From NCBI GenBank assembly GCA_902802755.1, contig CADCNH010000029.1:1-56241 (forward strand): a DNA stretch of 56,241 bases, in the 5' to 3' direction. Position 1 is the first letter of the stretch. Every line of letters starts with the position of its first letter. Below the pieces are notes generated by a model, which saw only the letters and a program-made list of their open reading frames with translations, had not been told where the DNA came from and searched no databases. A program made the position numbers and the translations under genes. The stretch comes from an uncultured Bacteroidota bacterium (lineage in GTDB: Bacteria; Bacteroidota; Bacteroidia; Bacteroidales; WCHB1-69). Positions 16,668 to 25,882 of this stretch are shown in pieces.

Positions 16668-16675
16668 CAAAGATA
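16668..16675 (-). promoter_or_regulatory. -7 element for barrel/lipoprotein operon
   Basis: TATCTTTG on the minus strand, 19-26 bp upstream of the ATG at 16649; fits TAnnTTTG. Confidence 0.6.
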
Positions 16676-16702
16676 CAAAAAATTTCGATGTGCTAGTTTG
16701 TT

Positions 16703-16751
16703 TTAGGGATTAGGAATTAGGGGATAGTATTGGATTATGGATTATGAATTC
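16703..16751. repeat. Heptad tract touching the tadA stop codon
   Basis: TTAGGGA, TTAGGAA, TTAGGGG, ATAGTAT, TGGATTA x2 and TGAATTC in phase. The next base triplet (16752-16754) is the tadA stop on the minus strand. Confidence 0.9.
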
Positions 16752-17183
16752 TCATCTTTTCTTTTCAAAGAACTCCTTCAACAAAGCAGCGGATTCCGCT
16801 TCCATTATACCTTTTACAACTTCCGTCTTGGGATGTAGAAGAGGCTGTTTGATGAGCTGATAACCTTTTTTGGGGTCGGAGGCGGCATAAACCAAACGCG
16901 ACACCTGTGCCCAGGCGATAGCCCCGGCACACATCACGCAAGGCTCTAACGTGACATACAAAGTACAATCTGTTAAATATTTGGCGCCCAAATGGTTAGC
17001 CGCCGCTGTAATGGCTTGCATCTCCGCATGGGCGGTCACGTCATTGAGCATACGGGTTCGGTTGTGGCCACGACCAATGATACGGCCATTGGAGACCACC
17101 ACGGCGCCCACGGGCACCTCATCCTCCTCGAAGGCATCCATCGCCTCATCGAGGGCACATTGCATGTAATATTCGTCGGACAT
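16752..17183 (-). CDS. tadA: tRNA-specific adenosine-34 deaminase
   Basis: 143 residues with the cytidine-deaminase fold: zinc ligand and catalytic Glu in TAHAEMQA and the two Cys in LEPCVMCAGA. It matches TadA in length and in the VPVGAVVV and GRGHNRT segments. TadA converts A34 to inosine in tRNA-Arg(ACG), allowing wobble decoding. Start ATG 17183 is preceded by GAA and then heptads. The OmpA-like gene lies upstream on the same strand, so co-transcription is possible, with the heptads forming the spacer. Confidence 0.93.
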   Translation of the reverse strand: MSDEYYMQCALDEAMDAFEEDEVPVGAVVVSNGRIIGRGHNRTRMLNDVTAHAEMQAITAAANHLGAKYLTDCTLYVTLEPCVMCAGAIAWAQVSRLVYAASDPKKGYQLIKQPLLHPKTEVVKGIMEAESAALLKEFFEKKR

Positions 17184-17186
17184 TTC

Positions 17187-17214
17187 AGGGGTTAGGTTTT
17201 AGGGGTTAGGGATT
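17187..17214. repeat. Heptad tract 3 nt upstream of tadA
   Basis: On the plus strand AGGGGTT, AGGTTTT, AGGGGTT, AGGGATT; on the coding strand these read AACCCCT-type units, then GAA, then the ATG. This mirrors the arrangement before pyrK. Confidence 0.85.
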
Positions 17215-17240
17215 AGAAGTTTTTCTAAGGATGGTGAGTA

Positions 17241-17759
17241 TTATTTCTTTTTGATTAGAAATTCGACTCGACGGTTTTGGGCGAAGTCTGATTTCTCATA
17301 ACATTCTCTTTTCTTTTCATCTGGCATAGTACGACAATTACATACAGGATAGTAATTATAGTATTGTTTGCCTTCCAACATCGACGCATCCACCCCACGA
17401 TTCACCAAATAAGAAATTATTTCCTCATACATATACAGCAGTAAACTCCCGGAATACTCTTCAGTCCATTCCACCAAAGAAAGGTGAATACCGATTTGAG
17501 CCATGTCAATATTCTTGTTTGATGATAGATATGACGCTATCGAATCTAAAATTATGCAGGTTTGATTGTCTAAAGTATCCAAATGCCTGTAGTAAAATTG
17601 AAAACGGATATCATGAGTCCTGAACAATACAGTCTTGGCATCAGAATTTGTCAATTCGGAGACAGTGGCAACCACCGGGAGTGTGTCGTCTTGAAGTCCT
17701 TCTTGTGCCCAACACCATGGACACATCAAAACGAAAAGACAAACAAGCCAGCTCTTCAT
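17241..17759 (-). CDS. Small secreted protein with divergent OmpA C-terminal-like domain
   Basis: 172 residues from ATG 17759 (an in-frame GTG one codon earlier is less likely). A signal peptide (MKSWLVCLFVLMCPWCWAQ) is followed by one domain whose order of elements fits OmpA/MotB peptidoglycan-binding domains: a beta strand, LDSIASYLSSN, IGIHLS, a helix IISYLVNRGVDASML and the closing NRRVEFLIKKK. The usual G-H-T-D and S-x-x-R-A motifs are not present, so peptidoglycan binding is uncertain. It starts 8 nt downstream of the tlyA stop and is probably translated from the same message. Confidence 0.65.
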   Translation of the reverse strand: MKSWLVCLFVLMCPWCWAQEGLQDDTLPVVATVSELTNSDAKTVLFRTHDIRFQFYYRHLDTLDNQTCIILDSIASYLSSNKNIDMAQIGIHLSLVEWTEEYSGSLLLYMYEEIISYLVNRGVDASMLEGKQYYNYYPVCNCRTMPDEKKRECYEKSDFAQNRRVEFLIKKK

Positions 17760-17767
17760 CACTACTT

Positions 17768-18571
17768 CTATTTTCCCAAAAGACTACTCTTTACCCGTTT
17801 GATTTCTTCGGCGAGGGTGTCGAATTTGTAGCGGAAACCTGTGTCTTTGGTGGAGAACAAGGATAGGAATTCCACATTTTTGTTTTTCTCGAACAGGGTG
17901 GAGACCGCAATATTATTCAAATAGAAACCATCAATGGTGGCCTGTGCCATCACCTTCTGAATGGCCACTTTGTAGCCTTTCTCATCCGTTACAATGCCGC
18001 TGCGGTTCAAGAACGACTGTCCCGCCTCGAATTGCGGTTTGATAAGCAGCATCAATTGGGCATCAGGCTTCATAAAAGTCTTGAAATAGGGGAAAAGATA
18101 AGTCAAGGAGATAAAGGAGACATCCGACACTATCCAGTCAAACTTTCTGTTTTGGACATCTTCAGGTGTCAACTCCCTAAAATCCTTATTTTCAATGGAT
18201 AGCACTTTGTCATGATGACGCAGGGAGTCGTGCAGCTGGTCCGTGCCCACATCCACCGCCACCACAAAAGCGGCTCCGTGTTGCAGGGCACAGTCCGTGA
18301 AACCACCCGTAGAGCTGCCCACATCCAAGACCTGGGCATCCTTAAAATCCAGATGGAAGACCTCTATGGCTTTCTCCAACTTCAGTCCTCCCCTACTCAC
18401 ATACTTATTGAAAATGTCAATCAACACCACCTCATCTGTATCGGCAATGTCTTTGGAGGCTTTGGTCTCAATCTTGCCGTTCACCGACACGGTTTTCAGT
18501 TTAATGGCATCCTGTGCCCGCTCGCGGGAGGAGCATAGGCCTTGGTCAACGAGGTATTTGTCTAAACGCAT
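17768..18571 (-). CDS. tlyA: TlyA-family rRNA 2'-O-methyltransferase (S4 + FtsJ domains)
   Basis: 267 residues. An N-terminal S4 RNA-binding domain (MRLDKYLVDQGLCSSRERAQDAI) is followed by an FtsJ-like Rossmann methyltransferase with the SAM motif LDVGSSTGGFTDCAL, then VAVDVG, WIVSDVSFISL and LIKPQFE. TlyA proteins methylate 16S/23S rRNA ribose and are often mislabelled as haemolysins. It is followed by the OmpA-like gene after 8 nt. The start at 18571 directly abuts a heptad tract. Confidence 0.9.
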   Translation of the reverse strand: MRLDKYLVDQGLCSSRERAQDAIKLKTVSVNGKIETKASKDIADTDEVVLIDIFNKYVSRGGLKLEKAIEVFHLDFKDAQVLDVGSSTGGFTDCALQHGAAFVVAVDVGTDQLHDSLRHHDKVLSIENKDFRELTPEDVQNRKFDWIVSDVSFISLTYLFPYFKTFMKPDAQLMLLIKPQFEAGQSFLNRSGIVTDEKGYKVAIQKVMAQATIDGFYLNNIAVSTLFEKNKNVEFLSLFSTKDTGFRYKFDTLAEEIKRVKSSLLGK

Positions 18572-18613
18572 TTTCAGTAATCAGGGGTTAGGGGTCAGGA
18601 ATCAGGGGTTATC
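18572..18613. repeat. Heptad tract abutting the tlyA start
   Basis: TTTCAGT, AATCAGG, GGTTAGG, GGTCAGG, AATCAGG and GGTTATC in phase, beginning at the base after the tlyA ATG (minus strand). A second, shorter run of the same words occurs at 18660-18690. Confidence 0.85.
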
Positions 18614-18620
18614 AATGTAG

Positions 18621-18641
18621 GCAACTGCGTCTCGCAGTTGC
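18621..18641. repeat. Perfect 9-bp hairpin between pepD and tlyA
   Basis: GCAACTGCG, loop TCT, CGCAGTTGC. It is downstream of the broken pepD and upstream of tlyA, both on the minus strand, so it could end pepD transcription; no T-run follows. It lacks the CTATGC flank of the REP-like family at 47.5-48.5 kb. Confidence 0.7.
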
Positions 18642-18752
18642 GAGTAACAGAGAATAGGTTTCAGTAATCAGGGATTAGGGATCAAGGATTGTAGAATTAA
18701 AAATTCAAAAAATAGAATTCAGATTATTGCTAGTGTATTTGTGAGATTATGG

Positions 18753-18851
18753 TTTGAATTTTGAATCATGAATTTTGAATTAAAAAAATAAGGAGTTAAG
18801 AACCACCGGCCAATGACCACTAATCCCTAACTCCTAATTCTTATTCCCCAG
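18753..18851. repeat. Heptad tracts downstream of pepD
   Basis: TTTGAAT x2, CATGAAT, TTTGAAT (18753-18780), then near 18817-18851 ACCACTA, ATCCCTA, ACTCCTA, ATTCTTA, TTCCCCA in phase, ending next to the original pepD stop (18854-18856). Confidence 0.8.
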
Positions 18852-18853
18852 AA

Positions 18854-20255
18854 TTACTTCTTCTTCGGGGTATTTTTCAGAACGTCAACGAGGAAGTCCC
18901 AGAATTTGCCCACAGAATCGATATTCACTCTTTCGTCGGGTGAATGCGGATGTTCGATGGTCGGGCCGAAGGAAATCATATCCGGGATCCTTGCCGAATT
19001 TCTTCTTATACACGGTCATACAGGTCTTCATGATCGGGGATTCCATATTCGGATTCCAGCCAGGATAAGCACCTGTCAGCTCGATGTCAGCGCCAGCCAG
19101 TTCAGCGATAGCAGTCATCTTCTGTCCCAGCGCATCCTTAGCGGAGTTGACAGAGCTACGGAGCAAGCAGCAGACTCTGAGTTCGCCCTTCTCGGCATGG
19201 AAAATAGCCAGGTTGTTGGAAGTCTCTACCAAATCCTTCATGGAGTCGCTCATGCGCTGTACACCATTCGGAATAGCGAATACCATGTTCACGATGCGTT
19301 TCTGGGCATCGGCATCAATCATCTTCTTGGGAGTGTCAACAGCGGTCACCTTCAATTCCATATCAGGTTCCGTGGCAGCAAATTCAGCCTTGATGGTGTC
19401 AGTGAATTTCTTCACGAAACGTTTGTAAGCAGCCATTTTGTCTTCTGGAAGTACCACAACAGCGACAGCTTCGCGTGGGATAGCGTTACGTAAGCTACCA
19501 CCCACAACAGAGCAGATGTGAGCCTCGTATTTGTCGATAGAGCTCTTCAGCAAACGGGTCATCAGCTTGTTGGCATTGGCACGGCCCAAGTTGATGTCCA
19601 TACCTGAGTGACCGCCCTTCAGGCCGGTGAGGAAGAGCTGCAAAGCCTTCATGCCAGCGGGAACGGCTTTTTCTTTGTACTTCATGGTGAAGTTAGCATC
19701 GAGACCACCAGCGCAGCCTACGTAAAGTTCACCTTCGGTTTCAGAATCCAGGTTAATGAGGATTTTTCCATTGAGCACACCTGATTTCAGACCGAAAGCG
19801 CCAGTCATGCCAGTTTCCTCGTCAACGGTAGCCAACACTTCGATAGGACCGTGAGCCACATCTTTGGATACTAGAACGGCCAAAGCGGCGGAAGTACCTA
19901 CACCATTGTCAGCACCCAGTGTAGTACCGTTAGCTCTCACCCAACCCTTTTCGATACGGGTTTCGATAGGATCTTTGGTAAAGTCATGTTTCTTGTCACT
20001 GTTGGCCTGGGGAACCATATCCACATGGCCTTGCAGGATAACGGGAACGCACTTCTCCATACCCTTAGTGGCGGGAGCACTGAAAATCAGGTTGCCAGTC
20101 TTGTCTTGTTTGCAATCGATTTTGTTCTTTTTTGCCCATTCTTTCAAAGCCTCTGTCAGTTGTTTTTCATGTTTTGAGGGATGGGGAACAGAGCAAATGT
20201 TGCTGAAGATTTCCCATAACTGTTTGGGATACAATTTTTTAATTTCTTCGTTCAT
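18854..20255 (-). pseudogene. pepD: Aminoacyl-histidine dipeptidase (M20C), broken by C-terminal deletion and frameshift
   Basis: Most of the protein is well preserved: GHVDMVP (first Zn His), GADNGVG (bridging Asp), DEETGMTG (catalytic Glu) and LDSETEG. The open frame ends at 18885 with an aberrant tail after KKKFGKDP. One frame over, from about 18985 down to TAA at 18854-18856, the sequence reads M-I-S-F-G-P-T-I, HPHSPDERV, SVGKFWDFL and DVLKNTPKKK, exactly the family's normal C-terminus with the last zinc His. The conserved HAGLECG segment that should lie between them (about 20 codons) is missing. A small deletion of non-triplet size explains both facts. The 456-residue product should lack the last metal ligand. 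An assembly error is possible but must delete about 65 bases. Confidence 0.85.
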
Positions 20256-20289
20256 AACTTTTATTTTTAATTAGAATATCAAATAATTA

Positions 20290-20943
20290 TCATTTCGAAA
20301 TTTGTCCGTCACGAAGTTCTATGCAGCGGTCGGACAATTTTGCCAATTCCTCATTATGAGTCACAATAATAAAAGTTTGATGAAAGCGGTCACGCAATTC
20401 AAAAAAGAGCTGGTGCAGTTTCTGGGCATTCTCGGTATCAAGATTTCCTGACGGCTCATCCGCCAGTATCAGGTCAGGGTTATTGGCCAGCGCACGAGCC
20501 ACCGCCACACGCTGCTGCTCACCCCCCGACAATTCCGAAGGTTTGTGCCCCACTCTATCGCTCAACTTCAGGAAGTCCAACAACTCCGCCGCCCGTTGTT
20601 GAGCCGACTGTTTAGACTGGCCGGCAATCAGCATCGGCAACATCACATTCTCCATGGCGGTAAATTCCGGCAGGAGGTGATGAAACTGAAAAACAAAACC
20701 GATATGGGAGCTACGGAAATCCGACAGTTGGTCATCATTCAGACCATGTACTTTGACGTCATCAATAATGATTTCCCCTTTGTCAGGCCTATCCAAAGTG
20801 CCTATCAAATGCAGGAGTGTGGATTTACCTGCCCCAGAGGGGCCCACAATGGTCACCACTTGGGAAGACTGAACCTCTAAGGATATATCCTTCAGCACTT
20901 TCAGTGAGCCATAGCTTTTTTCCACATGATTGACCTGTATCAT
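20290..20943 (-). CDS. lolD: Lipoprotein-releasing ABC transporter ATP-binding protein LolD
   Basis: 217 residues, a single ABC ATPase domain: Walker [11 protein letters not shown]-loop [21 protein letters not shown] typical of LolD, signature LSGGEQQRV, Walker [13 protein letters not shown] and the switch His in THNEE. LolD powers extraction of lipoproteins from the inner membrane by the LolC/E permease, which is not in this window. It is followed on the same strand by pepD after 34 nt. Confidence 0.9.
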   Translation of the reverse strand: MIQVNHVEKSYGSLKVLKDISLEVQSSQVVTIVGPSGAGKSTLLHLIGTLDRPDKGEIIIDDVKVHGLNDDQLSDFRSSHIGFVFQFHHLLPEFTAMENVMLPMLIAGQSKQSAQQRAAELLDFLKLSDRVGHKPSELSGGEQQRVAVARALANNPDLILADEPSGNLDTENAQKLHQLFFELRDRFHQTFIIVTHNEELAKLSDRCIELRDGQISK

Positions 20944-21042
20944 CGGAACACATTGATTTGAACTTGCAAATATACAAATTTTTTAAATGTGCGGATGAAA
21001 TAATGTGCCATTAGGCTAATTTTAATTAGCAAATTAATACTA

Positions 21043-21077
21043 CCCCGGCCTTCGGCCACCCCTTCTAAAAGAAGGGG
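21043..21077. terminator. Double hairpin downstream of dnaJ
   Basis: Two adjacent palindromes: GGCC-TTC-GGCC (21047-21057) and CCCCTTCT-AAA-AGAAGGGG (21059-21077, 8-bp stem). They lie about 60 bp past the dnaJ stop and could terminate the grpE-dnaJ message, though no long T-run follows; the GC-rich look suggests a mobile intergenic repeat. Confidence 0.5.
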
Positions 21078-21135
21078 AATTATTATGCTCTCGCTCCTTC
21101 GTTAAATCCAATAGAAGAGGGATTGAATTTCTGAA

Positions 21136-22308
21136 TTAATTGAAGAACTGCTTTACCCTGCTGAAAAAACCTTGGTCGCCCTTACCCGGCTTGGGTTTGA
21201 AATTCTCAGCATCCATAAGTTTCTCAATGGCAGCCTTTTCGTCCTTGGTCAGATTTTTCGGAGTCCATACATTGATGTTGACGATCAAGTCGCCGATGAT
21301 GCGGCTATTCAGTTCCGGCAAGCCTTTGCCTTGCAATCGCAAAATCTGCCCGCTCTGCGTACCTGCGGCAATCTTGATACGGGCCTTACCCGTCAGTGTA
21401 GGAACCTCAACCGTAGCGCCCAAAGCGGCCTGCGGGAAGGAGATGTAGTAATTCAGGTAGATGTTATTGCCATTACGTTCGAAGAGCTCGTGTTCCTGTT
21501 CTTCTATCAGCACTAACAAATCGCCATTAACACCACCATTGGGGGCCGCATTGCCCTTGCCGCGCATGGTCAGCTGCATACCTTCGGCCACACCTGCCGG
21601 AATATTGACGGTCACCACTTCCTCGCCTTTCACTACGCCATTACCGCCACAATGCGGGCATTTATCCTTAATGACTTCGCCTGTACCGCCGCACTCGCTG
21701 CAGACTGTCACCTGTTGCATAACACCGAACATGGTACGCTGCTGCGACACCACCTGACCACTACCCTTGCATGTGGGGCATGTGGTCACACCGTTCTTAT
21801 CTTTGGCGCCAGTGCCGCCGCAATGCTCACAAGGCACATATTTCTGGATTTTGATTTTCTTCTCCACACCCGTATTGATTTCCTCCAAAGTCAGCTTCAC
21901 CTTGATACGGATGTTGGTACCCCTACGCACACGTTTAGCTTGGCCACGACCGCCACCACCAAAGCCTCCGAAACCCGAAAAACCACCTCCCGAAAAACCG
22001 GAGAAACCACCTCCGAACAAATCACCGAAACGTTCAAAGATGGTATTCAAGTCAAAGTCCACATTATAGCCGCCACCAGCCCCGCTCATACCCGCATGGC
22101 CGAACTGGTCGTAACGGGCTTTCTTGTCCGGATTGCTCAACACATCATAGGCCTCCGCTGCCTCCTTGAACTTCTCTTCAGCCTCCTTGTCTCCCGGATT
22201 ACGATCGGGATGGTACTGCATGGCTTTCTTACGATAAGCTTTTTTTATTTCGTCTGCTGTGGCCGTTTTCTCGACCCCAAGCACTTCATAATAATCTCTT
22301 TTTTCCAT
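21136..22308 (-). CDS. dnaJ: Chaperone protein DnaJ
   Basis: 390 residues. J domain with [11 protein letters not shown] and the HPD motif (YHPDRNPGD), a Gly/Phe-rich linker ([11 protein letters not shown]...), four zinc-finger CxxCxGxG repeats ([32 protein letters not shown]) and two C-terminal substrate-binding domains. It stimulates DnaK ATPase and delivers unfolded proteins. It follows grpE by 77 bp on the same strand, the usual Bacteroidota grpE-dnaJ order; dnaK is not in the window. Confidence 0.97.
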   Translation of the reverse strand: MEKRDYYEVLGVEKTATADEIKKAYRKKAMQYHPDRNPGDKEAEEKFKEAAEAYDVLSNPDKKARYDQFGHAGMSGAGGGYNVDFDLNTIFERFGDLFGGGFSGFSGGGFSGFGGFGGGGRGQAKRVRRGTNIRIKVKLTLEEINTGVEKKIKIQKYVPCEHCGGTGAKDKNGVTTCPTCKGSGQVVSQQRTMFGVMQQVTVCSECGGTGEVIKDKCPHCGGNGVVKGEEVVTVNIPAGVAEGMQLTMRGKGNAAPNGGVNGDLLVLIEEQEHELFERNGNNIYLNYYISFPQAALGATVEVPTLTGKARIKIAAGTQSGQILRLQGKGLPELNSRIIGDLIVNINVWTPKNLTKDEKAAIEKLMDAENFKPKPGKGDQGFFSRVKQFFN

Positions 22309-22385
22309 ACTTTCAATCAGTTTTCAATCACCCTTCGCTATTTTCTTTCACTAATTGTCATTTTTTACCCGTAAGCTCAATTTCC

Positions 22386-23072
22386 TTAATTCGCCACAAC
22401 TACTTTGGAATAACGGATTACTTTGTCTTTAATCTTGTATCCTTTTTCCGTCACATCAATCACTTTACCCTTATCTTCCTCATTTTGAGCCGGGAAATGG
22501 GTTACAGCTTCATGGAAATCTGTATTAAACTCCTCACCTTTCGCATTGATTTCTTCCACATCAAAACGTTTCAAAAGTTGCAACAACTTATTATAAATCA
22601 ACACAAAGCCCTCTTTAATGGCAGCCACATCTTCCACCTTCTCATTGGCGGCAATGGCTCTTTCAAAATCATCAATTACCGGAAGCAAGCCCACAATCAC
22701 TTTTTCAGAAGCTGTGGAAAGTAAATCCAATTTTTCTCTGTTGGTACGTTTTTTATAATTATCAAATTCTGAATAAAGACGCAAAAATCTATCATTCAAA
22801 TCCTTATACTTTTCACCTGCTTCTTCCAATTGTTTTTTCAGCTCATCTTCCTTGGATTTATTTCTGCCAAAGAATGACTTTCCTTTCTTCTTTTCCTCTG
22901 TCTTTTCTGAAGAGTTCCCCACTTTCTCCTGGTTTTCGTCCACTTTCTCTTCAGAATCTACATTTTCCGTCTGATTTTTGTCAGTTTCACCCGACAAATT
23001 GTCATGTTCCTGCTGACATTCCTGTTCAACATTCACATCATCTTTAGGTTCAGCATTTTCTACTTCTTTCAT
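22386..23072 (-). CDS. grpE: Nucleotide exchange factor GrpE
   Basis: 228 residues. A long acidic, Glu/Lys-rich N-terminal stretch (about residues 1-75) precedes the conserved GrpE core: a coiled-coil dimerisation helix (YKDLNDRFLRLYSEFDNYKKR), LLPVIDDFERAI and the beta-wing (HEAVTHFPA...VIDVTEKGYKIKDKVIRYSKVVV). GrpE releases ADP from DnaK. First gene of the grpE-dnaJ unit; no clear heat-shock operator was recognised upstream. Confidence 0.95.
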   Translation of the reverse strand: MKEVENAEPKDDVNVEQECQQEHDNLSGETDKNQTENVDSEEKVDENQEKVGNSSEKTEEKKKGKSFFGRNKSKEDELKKQLEEAGEKYKDLNDRFLRLYSEFDNYKKRTNREKLDLLSTASEKVIVGLLPVIDDFERAIAANEKVEDVAAIKEGFVLIYNKLLQLLKRFDVEEINAKGEEFNTDFHEAVTHFPAQNEEDKGKVIDVTEKGYKIKDKVIRYSKVVVAN

Positions 23073-23189
23073 AATATATTGATTTTTAATTTATTAGCAG
23101 TTTTAATAGAATATACACAATAATAAGATGGCAATTTTCGTGCCAAAAGGACAATAATCAACGTATTTAATGAAAACAAAAAAAGCATT

Positions 23190-23954
23190 TTACAGGGGCA
23201 ACTGTTTCCTCAAGTCTTTACAAACGCCCAATCCATCCCTATTCTGCTTAATTTCGTTTTTCTTATGTTTTTTATTCTTATTAGGGATACAGAAACCTAT
23301 ACCAGCTTTTGCACCCATTCCCACTCTGTCGGATTCGAAGCTGTTAGTTTCATTGATTTTAAAGATATTATAATTGCAAGATGTCTCAATGGAAAGAACA
23401 AAATTACGGATATGGAACATAAAACCAGCGGTTAAAACGGGTCCATATTTCACCTCATCATTCCAGTGTCCCCACACCCCATCGCTTACCTTCGAGTGGT
23501 TCAACACACTATAATAAAAGCCAAAGCCAAAATGGAAAGATACGGGTTTGCAATAGCGGCCCGTCAAGCCCAGTGTTCCTTCAACGTAAGTATATGAATT
23601 TTTCTCAACATGTTCTTGTATGTCAAAGGTATTCAGGACTCCCTTAAAATTAAAATTCGACATAAAACCGATAAACCAGCCGGTATTTTTCATGGTTCCG
23701 ACTTTCAGTCCAAAGGTAGGCGTTCTAAAATCGAAGAAACGTTGAGGCACATAATCACCTTGCACCCCAAAATGAACTGTCATGAAGGTAGAATAAGGTA
23801 TTTTTTTATACTTTTTCTCATTCACTGAAGCTTTGTTTTTCTGTTCGGTTTGTGTAGGATTATAATACGGGGATCCTGTATTTTCATTTTGCGCGAACAA
23901 CAATACCGGGAACACCCATAGCAACATCATTAAAAACCATTTTCCACCTTTCAT
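23190..23954 (-). CDS. Probable outer-membrane beta-barrel protein
   Basis: 254 residues from ATG 23954 (an ATG six codons earlier is possible). Signal peptide MKGGKWFLMMLLWVFPVLLFAQ, then repeated amphipathic strands (FMTVHFGVQGDYVP, FGLKVGTMKNTGWFIGFMSNF, VEGTLGLTGRY, VSFHFGFGFYYSVL, YGPVLTAGFMFHIRNFVLSIETS). The C-terminal part (VGMGAKAGIGFCIPNKNKKHKKNEIKQ) runs into a basic tail, so it does not end in a terminal aromatic strand. Family not identified; a surface or structural role is likely. Confidence 0.7.
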   Translation of the reverse strand: MKGGKWFLMMLLWVFPVLLFAQNENTGSPYYNPTQTEQKNKASVNEKKYKKIPYSTFMTVHFGVQGDYVPQRFFDFRTPTFGLKVGTMKNTGWFIGFMSNFNFKGVLNTFDIQEHVEKNSYTYVEGTLGLTGRYCKPVSFHFGFGFYYSVLNHSKVSDGVWGHWNDEVKYGPVLTAGFMFHIRNFVLSIETSCNYNIFKINETNSFESDRVGMGAKAGIGFCIPNKNKKHKKNEIKQNRDGLGVCKDLRKQLPL

Positions 23955-24031
23955 TTTACAGTCATATTTCATAAAGCGTCTATCCTTTTTTACAGTAACA
24001 GTATTATATTCGACGTATTATATTCATCTCA

Positions 24032-25882
24032 TTAATACGTCGAGGGTTGCAATACTTTCAACTTTTGAATTGCTTTTTCATAATCTTGGGCTGCGGCTTT
24101 TTTACACCAATAAATGGCCTGCGACAGATTTTTTTCCACTCCATAGCCTTTTTCATAGCATAAACTCAAGCCATACTGAGCCGGGGCATAATTCTGATCG
24201 GCTGCCATCTTATAATGAGTGAAAGCTTTCTTGTAATTTTTTTCTGTGCAATCACCCGTAAAATAACAATGTCCCAGCATAAATTGCGCCTCATCATATC
24301 CTTGGCTTGCCGCTCTTTCAAACCATAGGACAGCCTGAGGTCTGTAATTAGCGCTTCCAATGCTGTTATAATAACACAAGCCCAACTCAAACTGAGCGTT
24401 TACCAATCCTGCTTCGGCTGCCAATTGGTAACATTCAAGTCCCTTATTCGCATCATACAAACCATATTCGCTGTTCATATACAGCATACCCATGTTATAT
24501 CGGGCATTAATGCTTCCCGCAGCTGCGGCATTACCATAATATTTCAGTGCCTCCTTATAGTTTCCCTGCTTGAAATAATAGGTACCTATCTTATTTTGAG
24601 CTTCAGCATGACCTTGGTTAGCGGACTTCTGATACCACTGGATCGCTGTAGCGTAATCCTCATGCAGATCATTTGTGCCATACTCATAGCATCTTCCCAT
24701 TTGGAACTGCGCGTCTTTATCTCCCTGCTCAGCCTTCTCAATGATATAATTCAAGTAGGCAGAAGACTGCTCGCCATATTGCTGTCCAATTGCCGATCTC
24801 GGCACAATAGCATTTTTGCCATTAATCACTATGGTATTGGTTGACGCATTGGTAAAGAGAGGCATTTGAGAAGAGGAAGTCAATTGTAAAACTTGGGTTC
24901 TCACATCAGCAAAAAGTTCATCCAAGGTCAAATTTTCCTTTGTCAAAGCATTGGTCAATGCCATTGAATAGGGTCCTGTTGTAGCATTTTTTTCCGTCAA
25001 ATCCTGTGATATTTCCCCTGACCTTGTAGAGTAAGCTAACAGCATACCAACAGGAGGTTCAATACTGACGTTTTGTTGTTGGGTTTCCACCAGTTTTCCC
25101 TTTTCATCTGTCCAATTCACTTTTTCTGTTCTACAAGCATCCAAAACGACCACAGTATTGGTACATTTAGTATTCTCAATCTTGGTTAACAAGGCATCCA
25201 CGTTCATACAACTGCCATTCAAGTCCGAGGGATGTAACAAAACAGCATCTATGGGCAACAGCCAACTTACTCTATCATATTGTAAGCCATGTCCTGAATA
25301 ATAAAAAACAGCCAAATCATACAGTTCCTTGAAAGCTTTACGGCAAAAGACATCCATAACATAATCCATTTCCTCGAAAGAACCATCATACAGAGCCAGT
25401 ACATCAAAGCCAAGTTGTTGCAGCTGGGTACTCACCGCTGTCGCATCATTACAAGGATTCCGCAATGGAGTGTTGTTTTCATAATTGCTGTTTCCAATGA
25501 CCAACGCAATTCTCTTATCGGTGAAATTCTCGGCATTCTTAGCGGGAAGAACCAGCCAGTTTTCCCCATCTTTGCCGGAAAGTTTACCGGTATGAACCAG
25601 ATAATCCTTTACCGTTCTCGCCTTTTTTGATGACATGGAAACCTTTGATATGTACCGGGTACGCTGGTCTTCGGAACTTGATGTACTTTGGACAGCCATA
25701 TACTGACCATCACCCTGCCAATCAATGACTTCACCGTCATCAAAGGTGCTACCTTCCTGGCACACCCTGCCTCCGATTTTTATCTTTTCAGGATTCCTGA
25801 TCGCAATGATTTTATATTGTTTGGCACACAACTCGCACATCAGAAAAAGACTAATGGCAAAGATTATCCATCTTTTTTTCAT
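24032..25882 (-). CDS. Secreted caspase-family (C14) protein with Sel1 repeats
   Basis: 616 residues from ATG 25882 (the frame extends 6 codons to a TTG). Signal peptide MKKRWIIFAISLFLMCELCA. The caspase p20-like domain spans about residues 120-330: KRIALVIGNSNYENNTPLRNPCNDA, the catalytic His in FYYSGHGL (about 197) and Cys in VVLDACR (about 249). The second half (about 375-610) has six or so Sel1-like repeats (A..G...AQ..LG.CY..G), a protein-interaction solenoid. Both catalytic residues are present, so it is probably an active cysteine peptidase of the periplasm or surface; its target is unknown. It overlaps the 3' end of the CHASE2 gene by 32 nt and is translationally coupled to it. Confidence 0.85.
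   Translation of the reverse strand: MKKRWIIFAISLFLMCELCAKQYKIIAIRNPEKIKIGGRVCQEGSTFDDGEVIDWQGDGQYMAVQSTSSSEDQRTRYISKVSMSSKKARTVKDYLVHTGKLSGKDGENWLVLPAKNAENFTDKRIALVIGNSNYENNTPLRNPCNDATAVSTQLQQLGFDVLALYDGSFEEMDYVMDVFCRKAFKELYDLAVFYYSGHGLQYDRVSWLLPIDAVLLHPSDLNGSCMNVDALLTKIENTKCTNTVVVLDACRTEKVNWTDEKGKLVETQQQNVSIEPPVGMLLAYSTRSGEISQDLTEKNATTGPYSMALTNALTKENLTLDELFADVRTQVLQLTSSSQMPLFTNASTNTIVINGKNAIVPRSAIGQQYGEQSSAYLNYIIEKAEQGDKDAQFQMGRCYEYGTNDLHEDYATAIQWYQKSANQGHAEAQNKIGTYYFKQGNYKEALKYYGNAAAAGSINARYNMGMLYMNSEYGLYDANKGLECYQLAAEAGLVNAQFELGLCYYNSIGSANYRPQAVLWFERAASQGYDEAQFMLGHCYFTGDCTEKNYKKAFTHYKMAADQNYAPAQYGLSLCYEKGYGVEKNLSQAIYWCKKAAAQDYEKAIQKLKVLQPSTY

Noticed and set aside
18621..18641. Hairpin as another REP-like element
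   Set aside because: The stem sequence differs and no CTATGC lies 6 nt away on either strand.
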